From Juglans regia (lineage: Eukaryota > Streptophyta > Magnoliopsida > Fagales > Juglandaceae): DNA of 64,000 nucleotides. Below the pieces are notes generated by a model. It ran no database searches, was not told where the DNA came from, and worked only from the letters and a program-made list of their open reading frames with translations. Both the position numbers and the translations under genes were made by a program. Shown here in pieces: positions 1-9,473 of this stretch; the stretch's first letter is position 1, and each line of letters opens with the position of its first letter. Location: contig NC_049914.1 in assembly GCF_001411555.2 (NCBI RefSeq), positions 12,994,582-13,058,581 on the forward strand, in the 5' to 3' direction.

Positions 1-560
1 TGACGAGGAGGGCCCCCCCCGCCCCGCATTTCCCCCGCCTCGCCCCCGTCCCCATTTTTTTATATATATTTATATATTATATACATATATATATAAACAT
101 AAATATCTATTTATATTTTACAAATTATATATATATAAATATAAATTATAATTTGTTAGACTTATTCACAAAATATGTATTGACAAATTTGAAAACTACA
201 TAGTTTAAAAACTAATACACTACAATTTACACAAAATATGCACTAACAAATTTAAAAATTACATAGTTTTTAAATTATAGTCATATTTAAAAAATTTAAA
301 TTTATAATTTGGATCTAAAAATGCATTTTTAATTATTTTTACACTTATAAATAATTTTTAAATAAAATAAATATTGTGTTTTTTTTTTCAAGTGAAAAGA
401 TGTGGGGCGGATGGGAATCCGCCCCGCACCCCGCCCCCGCATCCCGGGGGTGGGGGACGGGGGTGAAAACCCCATCCCCCTCCCCATGCAGGACGGGGTG
501 CAGGGAAGAGGTGCCCCCGCCCCGTAGGGGGCGAGTAGCACCCCTACTTGCGTGGGCCCA
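1..560. repeat. GC-rich repeat blocks in AT-rich DNA
   Basis: Two strikingly GC-rich blocks (about 10-55 and 395-550) made of runs of C, CCCCGC and GGGGGTG are separated by some 330 bp of almost pure A/T. A similar GC-rich stretch containing GGGTGCTACCCCGCCC occurs near 31467, so this looks like a dispersed repeat and not a unique CpG island. Short open frames on both strands here are compositional; none has a recognisable domain. The family is not identified. Confidence 0.5.
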
Positions 561-717
561 TTTGAAAATGAGTCAACGAACCTAGCACCTAGCACAGGTG
601 TATACAAATACAACCAAAAAAAAAAAAAACCCTTAACTTTGTCTTCTGCCAAGAATAACCCTTCTTGAATCTGCCTCAAGGCAAGAAATACTTGGCTATA
701 AGTTGAACAAACAAGTT

Positions 718-916
718 TCTTTTTGGATACAAAAATTATCTCATCTTACATTATCTTATCATTACAATTTTTTCAAATTTTAACATAAAATATAATAAAC
801 AATTTAATTTTTTTAAATTTTAAAATAATAATAATATAAAAGATAATATTCTATCAATATTTTATTCGACTTATCTAAAATAATATCATATCATCTCACT
901 ATCCAAACGAGACCTA
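718..916. repeat. Putative MITE-like AT-rich element
   Basis: The block starts with TTTTTGGATAC and ends with ATCCAAACGAGACC, so an outward-facing TTTGGATA motif sits at both ends of about 200 bp of AT-rich DNA containing TCTCATCTTA-type repeats. The shared terminal motif is short and I could not find a target-site duplication, so the boundaries are approximate. Confidence 0.35.
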
Positions 917-1085
917 AATAAAAACAATCAGCAATCACGATTGGACTACTTATTCCATGCCAACAAGAAGTTGTATATTTTTCGATTCCATGACACTCTT
1001 TGCCAAACACGAGTTGTGTGCTCTTACGTCCACAAAAGACGAATCTCCTTGAGGCCCATTCTCGGAGGACCTTGCAACATTAAGC

Positions 1086-2163
1086 GCGGTTTGGTTTGCC
1101 ATATAAGATAATTTGTTTGGTTTGCCATATAAGATGAAATTATCTGAGTCTGTACAGATAAGATAATTTTGTCTATTTTAATTTTATATCTCTATTTTAT
1201 CTTTAAATTTTTAAACTCATCTCATTATTTTTTGACATAATCAGTAAAAAAATCTCACACACTAAAAAAGAAATTTCTTTGTGATTAAAATAGAATAATT
1301 AATAAGTCATTATTAAAATAATATATTTTCACAAAAAATTGATAACTTAGTGAGTATTGAATAGAAGTGTGTTTTGAGATTTTATTAGAAAATTCAAAAT
1401 TTAATAAATTATTTAAAACAAATCTACAACATAATTCATATACTTATTTATTACAATAATCAAAATTATTATATATAGAAAAATAAATAGATAAAAATAT
1501 CTTTTAAAAAAATAAATTATAAATTTCGGCCAACAACTTTCCAATATACTTTTTAATTAAATTATTTTTTAGAATAATAATATATTTAAGAATAATATCT
1601 TTTAAAAAAGAGAAATTGTTTTTTGAAATTATAGAATACTTTCGGCCAACAAATTTTTAATATATTTTGGGATTTAAATTTATTTATGATAGATTTTTTA
1701 ATTACTCATAAATAATATTTTTTATTAATATATTTATAACCATTTACTCAATCATTGATGGGACCAACACCTTTATCAAATAGTGCTTCTACACCCACAC
1801 ATGGGGTACCCTCGACTGGGATCCCGCCTAATGTGTTTCCTTCTTTTTTTTTTAGACATTTTTTTTATCATTTTTAAATATTTTTTCAAAAAATTCACAA
1901 CATCAATAAAAAATATTTACTTAATCATTAAGTTAAAAAAAAAAATCCAGTCGGAATCCCAATTGGGAATACCAAGTTGTGGTTTTAGTATTTTCTTTTA
2001 TCAAATTCTAAAAAGTTAAATCTATCATATCTTATCAGCTTACTATCTAAACATATATTTTTTTATAAATTATCTCATCTTATCTTAATTCAAAAAATCT
2101 CATTATTATTTAAAATATTTTATTTTATCTTATCTGAAGTGTATGTGCATCCAAACCGGGACT
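1086..2163. repeat. AT-rich repeat with CGGTTTGG-type ends
   Basis: The left edge reads GCGCGGTTTGGTTTGCC, and the right edge, read on the other strand, gives CCCGGTTTGGATGC. This suggests degenerate terminal inverted repeats around about 1.08 kb of AT-rich DNA. A 27-bp local duplication with core TTTGGTTTGCCATATAAGAT occurs at 1090-1140. A second MITE-like unit lies inside at about 1788-1987. No coding sequence is seen. Confidence 0.3.
1788..1987. repeat. Small MITE-like inverted-repeat element
   Basis: About 200 bp of AT-rich DNA is bounded by imperfect inverted repeats of about 30 bp: GGTACCCTCGACTGGGATCC on the left, and on the reverse complement of the right edge GGTATTCCCAATTGGGATTC. 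The arms are GC-richer than the core, as in many MITEs. No duplication was confirmed. The 78-aa open frame across it has no domain and is treated as noise. Confidence 0.45.
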
Positions 2164-2636
2164 AATATTTTACAAAATCTACCAAGGCCCATCCTCGGAG
2201 TCTTCAGACGCATCATGCAACAGAGAGAAATCTAGGAAAAATTCCCATAATTATTTCTTTAACATTCTAGCGGACTTTCTTTTATCGCGATTGACTTTCT
2301 TCTAAAAGTTACAAGGTCTTCTTTTGAATCAAGCCGTTCTTAAAAAAACTATGTGGTAATTGTTGGAATAAAATGTTAGAATTACCAGTCATATTTTCAC
2401 TTATACCCTCAAACAATCAGATAGTGCCTCTATGTGTATATATATAGACCCATACTCACACTGTGTAAATCACTACTACAAAATATCAAGAATTCTTTTA
2501 CACACTTCTTTCTTCCATTTCCTGCTCTGTTTTCTGATATAAAATACGGCAAACTTAGCTCATGGAAGCCCACAACAAGGGGAAAAATAAAGACAAAGGT
2601 GGGTTATGAGATACTATTAAATCACCAAATATATAT
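2164..2636. other. Intergenic sequence left of the CACTA element
   Basis: Unremarkable AT-rich DNA with short open frames only. It matters mainly as the insertion-site flank of the CACTA element: the last three bases (2637-2639) are AGT, repeated after the far end of the element. Confidence 0.6.
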
Positions 2637-2639
2637 AGT

Positions 2640-2655
2640 CACTACAACACAATTG
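2640..2655 (+). repeat. CACTA left terminal inverted repeat
   Basis: CACTACAACACAATTG. The first ten bases match the inverse complement of the right end exactly. The same 16 bases, in reverse orientation, close the second CACTA copy at 44401-44416, so the two copies belong to one family. Confidence 0.95.
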
Positions 2656-2945
2656 CTTTTTAGTGACGGTTGGGAAATTGTGACAGTCCCTAGACCGTCA
2701 CTAAAAGGCATTTTCTGTGACAGTTTTTGGAAACCGTCACTAAAGATAGAATGAGATTTTTTTACATTCGAACGTATGGGAAATATGCGTTCGAACGTCA
2801 CATATACGTTCGAACGTTATGTCTGTTTACGTTGGAACGTAAAATGTTTTGGCGCAACCGTTCGAATGTTATTAATTTTACGTTCGAACGTAAAATGTTT
2901 GCACCAATGTTTGAACGTTAAGTAATAACATTCGAACGTTCATTA
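2656..2945. repeat. CACTA left subterminal repeats
   Basis: Contains TAGTGACGGTT, the inverse ACCGTCACTA, and then several copies and variants of ACGTTCGAACGT up to about 2940. In En/Spm the subterminal repeats are transposase (TnpA) binding sites, so these are the likely equivalent here. That role is inferred from the family and position. Confidence 0.75.
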
Positions 2946-3244
2946 TAAATTTAAATTAAATGACTTTAATTTAAAAATTATGTGATTTTTATTGTGCATA
3001 ATTTGTGAACAAGTCTAAAAAATTGAATTGTATATATTTATATATACACACTTTGTAATATATAAATATATATTATTGATTTATATATATTTGAAATGCA
3101 GTGATTTAGTATTAAAGTTGGAAATTATAACATCAAAGAAGATTAAAAATTGAAATTAAAAAACGATAAAAATATTCAATAATATTTTTCGTTACAAATA
3201 TTAAAAATAAAATACAAAATTTGATAGAATGTAGTAAACAACAG

Positions 3245-4431
3245 TCAGATGATAACGTTATCCGCAAAAGTCGAACTCCGTACTTCCTCAGTCAAGGTAT
3301 CAACCTTGTCGTTGAGGATAGTTACACGATGGGTGAGTTCGGCAACAGACGCCGATATAGCCTCGAGCGATCGATCGATCTTATGATCAATATGCGCAGT
3401 CAGCTGTGAGATGACCGCATCAACCCAAGCAGGCCGCACATCTCCTGCAGATGTACTCGGCGTATGCTGACTACTACTCCCGACATGACCTGGCTCAGGC
3501 TGCGTCGGAGGAACTAGATCCTCTACAGGGGTGGCTGACGTCCCCTCGCCTGTCCAATGCTACGTCGATGCGTGGTCATGTCGAGGGGGCTCATCTGATC
3601 TTTGACCCGCTCCTCTGGCTGGGTCGGCACTCCCCGTGCAAGTAATAGTCGGCTGATGAGGACACCATATGGGAGATTATCCGTGGAGACGATGCTCGCC
3701 TCGTAACGGATCCTCTCAAAAATGTGCAGTGGCAAATCTATAGGATCTCCACGTGCCACTCGTATCAAAAATTGTGCCCGAAGCCGACTAAATGTGGTTT
3801 TATGAGCCACAGGATCGACATTTGTTGCAACAATAAGGTGCAACATGCGGAAGAAATGCAGCAGATGGTTCTGGTTGAAGGCGTTCTTCCGCTCGATCTG
3901 CATGCGATCCCTCCCGGTGAGGATGTAGAAATCCTCGTCTCGGTCATCATCCCGAGCCTCGACGCCAGTATCCTCAGCCTCTGACTGGCCTGCATCTCTG
4001 GCTGATGCTGGCTCACATCCCCGGCCAGTAGATGATGTAGAAGTGCCTACATCCTCACGGGGTGTTGAGTGTGTAAATGTCTCAACTCCTCGATGAATCC
4101 CGAGGTGCTCGCCGATGACATCTGCCGATACCTCAATGGAAACACCGCGTACAGTCACGGTGTGAGAGGATGCATCCGGAGGCATGTCACACATCCCCAT
4201 ATAGAATTCTTGAACCATTGAGGGGTATACCTTCCCCCTCAATGTGCAGATATTTCCCCAGCCTCTACTGAGGAAAACATCTCTTAGGTTCGTCTGCTGC
4301 CAACAGAGTTCGTCGAACTCATTAATTAAGACCTCTCTCTCTACCATAACAGTACGAGCTCCGATACGGGCAGTGTCCGACGTGGCTCCTTCCCTCCCTC
4401 GTTTTCGTGTATGCAGTGGAAGAGCCATATC
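3245..4431 (-). pseudogene. Accessory 'putative plant transposon protein' gene, frameshifted
   Basis: The main frame starts at the ATG complementary to 4426-4428 and runs 301 codons to 3523. The rest of the protein continues in another frame down to the stop at 3245-3247. The break is a G run of four at 3528-3531, where the second CACTA copy has five equivalent bases (43741-43745). The single-base loss converts the frame to an immediate stop. The N-terminal half resembles the plant transposon-associated family often labelled putative plant transposon protein (I believe PF20167): a GWGNICTLRGKVYPSMVQEF segment followed by a VRGVSIEVSADVIGEHLGI segment. An acidic linker follows, and the last 60 residues (3245-3439) look like a coiled coil. 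A splice acceptor (TTTTCAG) sits three bases before the ATG, so a 5' untranslated exon is expected upstream. Function is unknown. It is carried antisense to the transposases. Confidence 0.75.
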
Positions 4432-5185
4432 CTGAAAATAGAAAAGGAAAAAAAAATTATTTACAATAATGCATTTTTTTGTATTAATTTTAAGATGCTC
4501 TGCATTAACGTTCGAACGTTTTATCTTTAACGTTCGAACGTTAAAGATAAAAACGTTCGGACGTTAATTTATACGTTCGCACGTAAAATAATGTAAATAA
4601 ATTTACGTTCAAACGTAAAACAAATACGTTCGAATTTAAGTTCGAACGTATTTGTTTTACGTGTGAACGTAAATATGAACGTCCGAACGTCGAAGCATGA
4701 ATAATGTAGAAAATCACTACGTTCGGATGTTATAATTAAACGTCCGACCGTATGTGATTTACGTGCGAAAGTAAATATTCACGTTCGAACGTATGTCGTT
4801 TAATAATATTCACGTCCGAATGTAAGACGATTAACGTTCGAACGTGGAAGCCGTAACGGCTCTGTAATTTAAACATCGTACGTTCGAATGTCTTGGTGAA
4901 ACGTTCGAACGTTTCGACGGAGAATGGCTGAGTCGACTCAGCCATTATTGAAATCTCGAAAATTTCTCTACAAGGTTCTAAATGCCGAAATGTCACCATG
5001 TAAATGAAGTATACACTTCAAGAAACATTTCTACGGTGACTATTCGGCCAATGACTGGCCGTGGTGGCCGGAAAATGAAGTTGAAAATCCGGTAATACTT
5101 ATCCGGTTTTAAACAAAACTCAATCCAAATCTCAATCTAAATCTCAATAAAATACATGTTATTTGTATAAAAGATGAATGCCTAC
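4432..5185 (-). other. Predicted 5'-UTR intron of the accessory gene
   Basis: On the minus strand the acceptor TTTTCAG ends at 4432, just before the ATG. A good donor, AAAAG followed by GTAGGC, lies at 5186/5185. The second CACTA copy has the same arrangement, with donor AAAAG then GTATGC near 41970 and acceptor TTTTCAG at 42840-42846. The exon upstream of the donor (5186 to about 5280) contains no ATG, so it would be leader only. The intron contains many copies of the palindrome ACGTTCGAACGT. Splicing is predicted from the consensus and its conservation between copies. Confidence 0.55.
4500..4920. repeat. Palindrome array (ACGTTCGAACGT family), intron block
   Basis: Exact and one- or two-base variants of the 12-bp perfect palindrome ACGTTCGAACGT occur every 20-40 bp. 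Variants are mostly C-to-T or G-to-A changes at CpG (ACATTCGAACGT, ACGTTCGAATGT), plus TCCGAACGT and TGCGAACGT forms. The block lies inside the predicted intron of the accessory gene. Confidence 0.9.
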
Positions 5186-5300
5186 CTTTTAGTGACGGTT
5201 GTGGCGGAGTTGACGGCGGCGGTGACGGAGGAGTGGCGGCAAAGAACGGAGAAGACGATGGATACGTAACCAAATGTCGTTTCGACGTTCAGTTTTGGCC

Positions 5301-5307
5301 TTATATA
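5301..5307 (-). promoter_or_regulatory. TATA box for the antisense accessory gene
   Basis: Reading the minus strand gives TATATAAGG about 20-30 bp upstream of the predicted leader exon, directly flanked upstream by ACGTTCGAACGT (5313-5324) and a second palindrome at about 5336-5347. The deleted copy has lost the TATATAA string at the equivalent place (near 41850). The call rests on motif and spacing only. Confidence 0.5.
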
Positions 5308-5593
5308 CACAGAACGTTCGAACGTACTTATTATTACGTTCGAACGTTTGTCAATTTAATTTCCAAAATTTTATCTATAATATATTATATTATAAATGTT
5401 TAAGTTATATATTAGGATGTTATATAATATTATTGACAATTAGATTATTGGTGTTTTTGTGAGTGCTTGTTATATTTATAAAGTTTAGCAATATGTTTAT
5501 ACATGTTGTTGTGATTTTATGCTTACTCTTGAAATAATTGTGATTATTGTTTGTGAATTTTGTGAATAGTTTATGAGTTTATGGTGTTTATTG

Positions 5594-7052
5594 ATGAATT
5601 AATAAGTAACAATTTAATATAAATTATTGATTTATATATATGGTATAGTTTATATATTATATACGTTGATGTTCTCATTTAAAGTATATTATGCTATCAT
5701 ACTATACAATGTTATTGATGGTTATAGATATATAAAATGTAGTATATATATTATACTATAAGTTAGTATATAATAAATAATTTAATAAGTAACAATTTAA
5801 TATATATTATTGATTTATATATATGGTATATTTTATATATTATATACGTTGATGTTCTCATTTAAAGTATACTATGCTATCATACTATACAATGTAGTAT
5901 ATAGTTATAGATATATAAAATGTAGTATATATATTATACTATAAGTTAGTATATAATAAAGAATTTAATAAGTAACAATTTAATATAAATTATTGATTTA
6001 TATATATGGTATAGTTTATGTATTATATACGTTGATATTCTCATTTAAAGTATATTTTGCTATCATACTATACAATGTAGTATATAGTTATAGATATATA
6101 AAATGTAGTATATATATTATACTATAAGTTAGTATATAATAAAGAATTTAATAAGTAACAATTTAATATAAATTATTGATTTATATATATGGTATAGTTT
6201 ATATATTATATACGTTGATGTTCTCATTTAAAGTATACTATGCTATCATACTAAACAATGTAGTATATAGTTATAGATATATAAAATGTAGTATATATAT
6301 TATACTATAAGTTAATATATAATAAAGAATTTAATAAGTAACAATTTAATATAAATTATTGATTTATATATATGGTATAGTTTATATATTATATACGTTG
6401 ATGTTCTCATTTAAAGTATACTATGCTATCATACTATACAATGTAGTATATAGTTATAGATATATAAAATGTAGTATATATATTATACTATAAGTTAGTA
6501 TATAATAAAGAATTTAATAAGTAACAATTTAATATAAATTATTGATTTATATATATGGTATAGTTTATATATTATATACGTTGATGTTCTCATTTAAAGT
6601 ATATTATGCTATCATACTATACAATGTAGTATATAGTTATAGATATATAAAATGTAGTATATATATTATACTATAAGTTAGTATATAATAAAGAATTTAA
6701 TAAGTAACAATTTAATATATATTATTGATTTATATATATGGTATAGTTTATATATTATATACATTGATGTTCTCATTTAAAGTATATTATGCTATCATAC
6801 TATACAATGTAGTATATAGTTATAGATATATAAAATGTAGTATATATATTATACTATAAGTTAGTATATAATAAAGAATTTAATAAGTAATAATTTAATA
6901 TATATTATTAATTTATATATATGGTATAGTTTATATATTATATACATTGATGTTCTCATTTAAAGTATATTATGCTATTATACTATACAATGTGTTTTAT
7001 AGTTATAGATATATAAAATGTAGTATATATATTATATTATAAGTTAGTATAG
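5594..7052. repeat. 183-bp tandem repeat array, about 8 copies
   Basis: The marker AATAAGTAAC (last unit AATAAGTAAT) recurs at 5601, 5784, 5967, 6150, 6333, 6516, 6699 and 6882, an exact 183-bp spacing throughout. Units differ by only a few substitutions. The unit is very AT-rich and contains TTGATTTATATATATGGTAT and an ACGTTGATGTTCTCATTT segment. The array ends abruptly at about 7052, where palindromes resume. A shorter, degenerate version (spacing 171-181 bp) is in the second CACTA copy at 40540-40990 in reverse orientation. No coding sequence. It separates the divergent accessory and transposase genes. Confidence 0.97.
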
Positions 7053-7057
7053 TAGGA

Positions 7058-7505
7058 ATCGTACGTTCGAACGTTTCAACGTTCGAACGTTAAACTAAGA
7101 GGCGGGAATTTTCCCGCTCGATTAAGGTATCTGTGTGATTATTCAGACGTTCGGACGTTTATACTATACGTTCAAACACCAAATCTGTTAACGTTCGAAC
7201 GTTAGTTAAATTAGTGCGGGAAATTTCCCGCTCAAATATGGTAACACTTTCATGAAATGTACGTTCAGACGTTTAAGTTAAATGTTCGAACGTTTATCTA
7301 TAAATCTACGAACGTTCGAACGAAAAATTGTGATACATTCGAACATAAAATGAGGAAAGTGCGGGAACTTTCCCGCTAGATTTTATGTTATATCATAAGA
7401 AGGGTACGTTCGAACGTGTATTGTAAACGTCCGAACGTGCTGGGCGGGAATAATTTTAGAATATAACGTTCGGACGTAAAACTTAAACGTTCGAACGTTT
7501 AAACT
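7058..7505. repeat. Palindrome array, central block
   Basis: Repeated ACGTTCGAACGT and variants are interspersed with a second short motif, GCGGGAA...TTCCCGC (for example GAATTTTCCCGCT at 7106, AAATTTCCCGCTC at 7222, AACTTTCCCGCT at 7364), itself part of small inverted repeats. The equivalent block in the other copy is 39900-40530. Position upstream of the likely transposase leader suggests a promoter-proximal role, which is inference. Confidence 0.85.
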
Positions 7506-7593
7506 AATAATTTTAGAACTTAATCAGTACGCGCACGGGAGGAAGTGCATCATTTCTTCTTCTCCCGTGCGCGCAACAGAAAGAGAGGGTCCT

Positions 7594-7597
<4 letters not shown>

Positions 7598-7640
<43 letters not shown>

Positions 7641-7692
7641 GTGAGTGAGAGAGAGAGAGTTAGAGTTAGAGAGAGTTGAGTTAGAGAGTGAG
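7598..7692 (+). repeat. (GA)n microsatellite in the probable transposase leader
   Basis: A long GAGA run merges into GAGT/TTAGAG variants and is followed by GAGTTTTG then GTAAGAAAAT, a good splice donor at 7710. The second CACTA copy has the same design on its minus strand (CT run at 39757-39781 and donor near 39680). This looks like a 5' untranslated exon and intron start for the transposase transcript; no acceptor was assigned with confidence. Confidence 0.6.
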
Positions 7693-7710
7693 AGAGAGTT
7701 GAGTTTTGGT

Positions 7711-8169
7711 AAGAAAATATTTTTATTTCTTGTCTTTATTTAAATTTTATGATATTTATAGAATGTGTTTTTGTTATAGAATATTTCTAATAAGTTAGTG
7801 TTGTATTTTTTTGAAGGATTGCTTGTTTTGGGAAGCTTGAAGATTTTGATTTGTAAGAGGATATTGTGAGTGCTAGGTATATTTCTAAACTTTATCAATA
7901 TGTTGTTGTGATTTGATGCTTACTCTTTATCATATTGTGATTATTGTTTGTATAGTTTGTAAATAGTTTGTGAGTTATTTTAAATATGTTGTGATATAAA
8001 TTTGAAATATTGTGTTTATTATTAGAAATATATTGTCATTAGGCTTTGTTAATACATGTTTATTGCTTACTCAAGTTTAGAAATATATTAATACATGTGG
8101 CATGTTATTTTGTGAATATATTGTGAGTTATTGTGAATATGTTGTGATATGGATTTGAAAAATTGTGAT
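7711..8169. other. AT-rich CACTA interior without a gene
   Basis: Low-complexity DNA with repeated TTGTGATT, GTGAATA and ATATGTTGTGATATG phrases. It probably forms part of a long leader intron between the GA-rich leader and the transposase ORF. Related sequence appears inverted at 39360-39560. No coding signal. Confidence 0.45.
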
Positions 8170-8720
8170 AATAATATTTGAAATTAAGTAATAACAAATA
8201 AAAGTAACTCTTTAAGAATTATAATAATTAAAATTATTGTATAACCATTGAAATTTAAGTATGATAATTAAATATTTATAATAATATTTGAAATTAAGTA
8301 ATAACAAGCATAAAAGTAACTCTTTAAGAATTATAATAATTAAAATTATTGTATAACCATTGAAATTTAAGTATGATAATTAAATATTTATAATAATATT
8401 TGAAATTAAGTAATAACAAGCATAAAAGTAACTCTTTAAGAATTATAATAATTAAAATTATTGTATAACCATTGAAATTTAAGTATGATAATTAAATATT
8501 TATAATAATATTTGAAATTAAGTAATAAGCATAAAAGTAACTCTTTAAGAATTATAATAATTAAAATTATTGTATAACCATTGAAATTTAAGTATGATAA
8601 TTAAATATTTATAATAATATTTGAAATTAAGTAATAATAAGCATAAAAGTAACTATTTACGAATTATAATAATTAAAATTATAGTATAACTTTTGAAATT
8701 AAGTATATCAATTAAAATTA
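8170..8720. repeat. 109-112-bp tandem repeat, about 5 copies
   Basis: The segment AAATTAAGTA recurs at about 8181, 8291, 8403, 8515 and 8624 (spacings 110, 112, 112, 109), with a shorter degenerate last unit. Each unit contains TAACTCTTTAAGAATTATAA and AACCATTGAAATTTAAGTA. Related but diverged sequence is in the second copy at about 38800-38960. Noncoding. Confidence 0.92.
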
Positions 8721-8738
8721 TACTTTAAGAATGATGAT

Positions 8739-8916
8739 CTTGTACACAACGAGGGAATATTATCTTGAAGAAATGTTGGAATTTTAATTTAATTGCTTGA
8801 CTGTCATAGTCTCTCCGGCCTTGAGAGTTGTCAAGGTCGGACAGTTTGTGACGGTTAAGTAATTAGACTAAAATTTAAACATTTCTTCAAGATAATTCTC
8901 CCTCGTTGTGTACAAG
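8739..8916. other. Long imperfect foldback (possible small-RNA precursor)
   Basis: The left arm starts CTTGTACACAACGAGGGA and the right arm ends TCCCTCGTTGTGTACAAG. Most of the following 70 bases also pair (for example TTATCTTGAAGAAATGTT with AACATTTCTTCAAGATAA). By eye the arms are about 80 bp with a short loop around 8820-8840 and a few paired mismatches. Size and bulges resemble a plant miRNA precursor or a young inverted duplication. It lies between the tandem arrays and the transposase ORF on the transcribed side. A small embedded MITE is the main alternative. No known miRNA family is recognised. Confidence 0.7.
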
Positions 8917-9473
8917 GCACGAAACTTAGGGTCACATAATTATCTTCCATCTCTCTTTAATTTAACAATATAACACTACTTGAAGGTGACATTGTTAATG
9001 TAAACAACATGGAGACATTGTTAGTATGATTTTTTGCTAGATGCGTGTGACATTGCATAAATACCCTTAGACCCGTTTGGGAATCAGTGTACATTTATGT
9101 GTCCACTGATTCCTGAATTGTCCAGTGTGGACAGTTTGAGATTATATTATTTGTATTACACATTTTTGTTACTCGCTACTTTCCACGTTTAATATGAAGT
9201 TTCGGTATCTTCTTCTACTGTTCTTCGGGTATACTGTTCGTAGGGTCACAATCCCGATATTTGAACATGTATACTTGGAGAATTATGGGGAGGTGCTGCC
9301 GGAATTTCTACTAACGTGGAAATTAGTAGAGTGACGAGATTTGTGTAATATGGAGAATATAATCTCGAATGGGATAGGACCAACTACCTTATCAAAAAAG
9401 TAATGAGAATTGGAGCATGACATGCATGTGAATTTTCAATGTACGTGTTATTAATATATAGATGTTTTTAGAA
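8917..9473. other. Upstream region of the transposase ORF
   Basis: Holds no ORF of note. It includes TTAGACCCGTTTGGGAATCA and AATTGTCCAGTGTGGACAG phrases at 9068-9130, which I associate loosely with leader sequence of this transposase type. The sequence immediately before the ATG at 9474 is AT-rich. Probably the end of the leader intron or UTR. Confidence 0.4.

Noticed and set aside
329..679. 116-codon minus-strand frame and 69-codon plus-strand frame
   Set aside because: They cover a simple GC-rich repeat with an A-run; no domain and no splice or promoter context.
5601..7050. Regular repeats considered as a CRISPR-like array
   Set aside because: The whole 183-bp unit repeats with no unique spacers, in a eukaryotic transposon; it is a tandem array.
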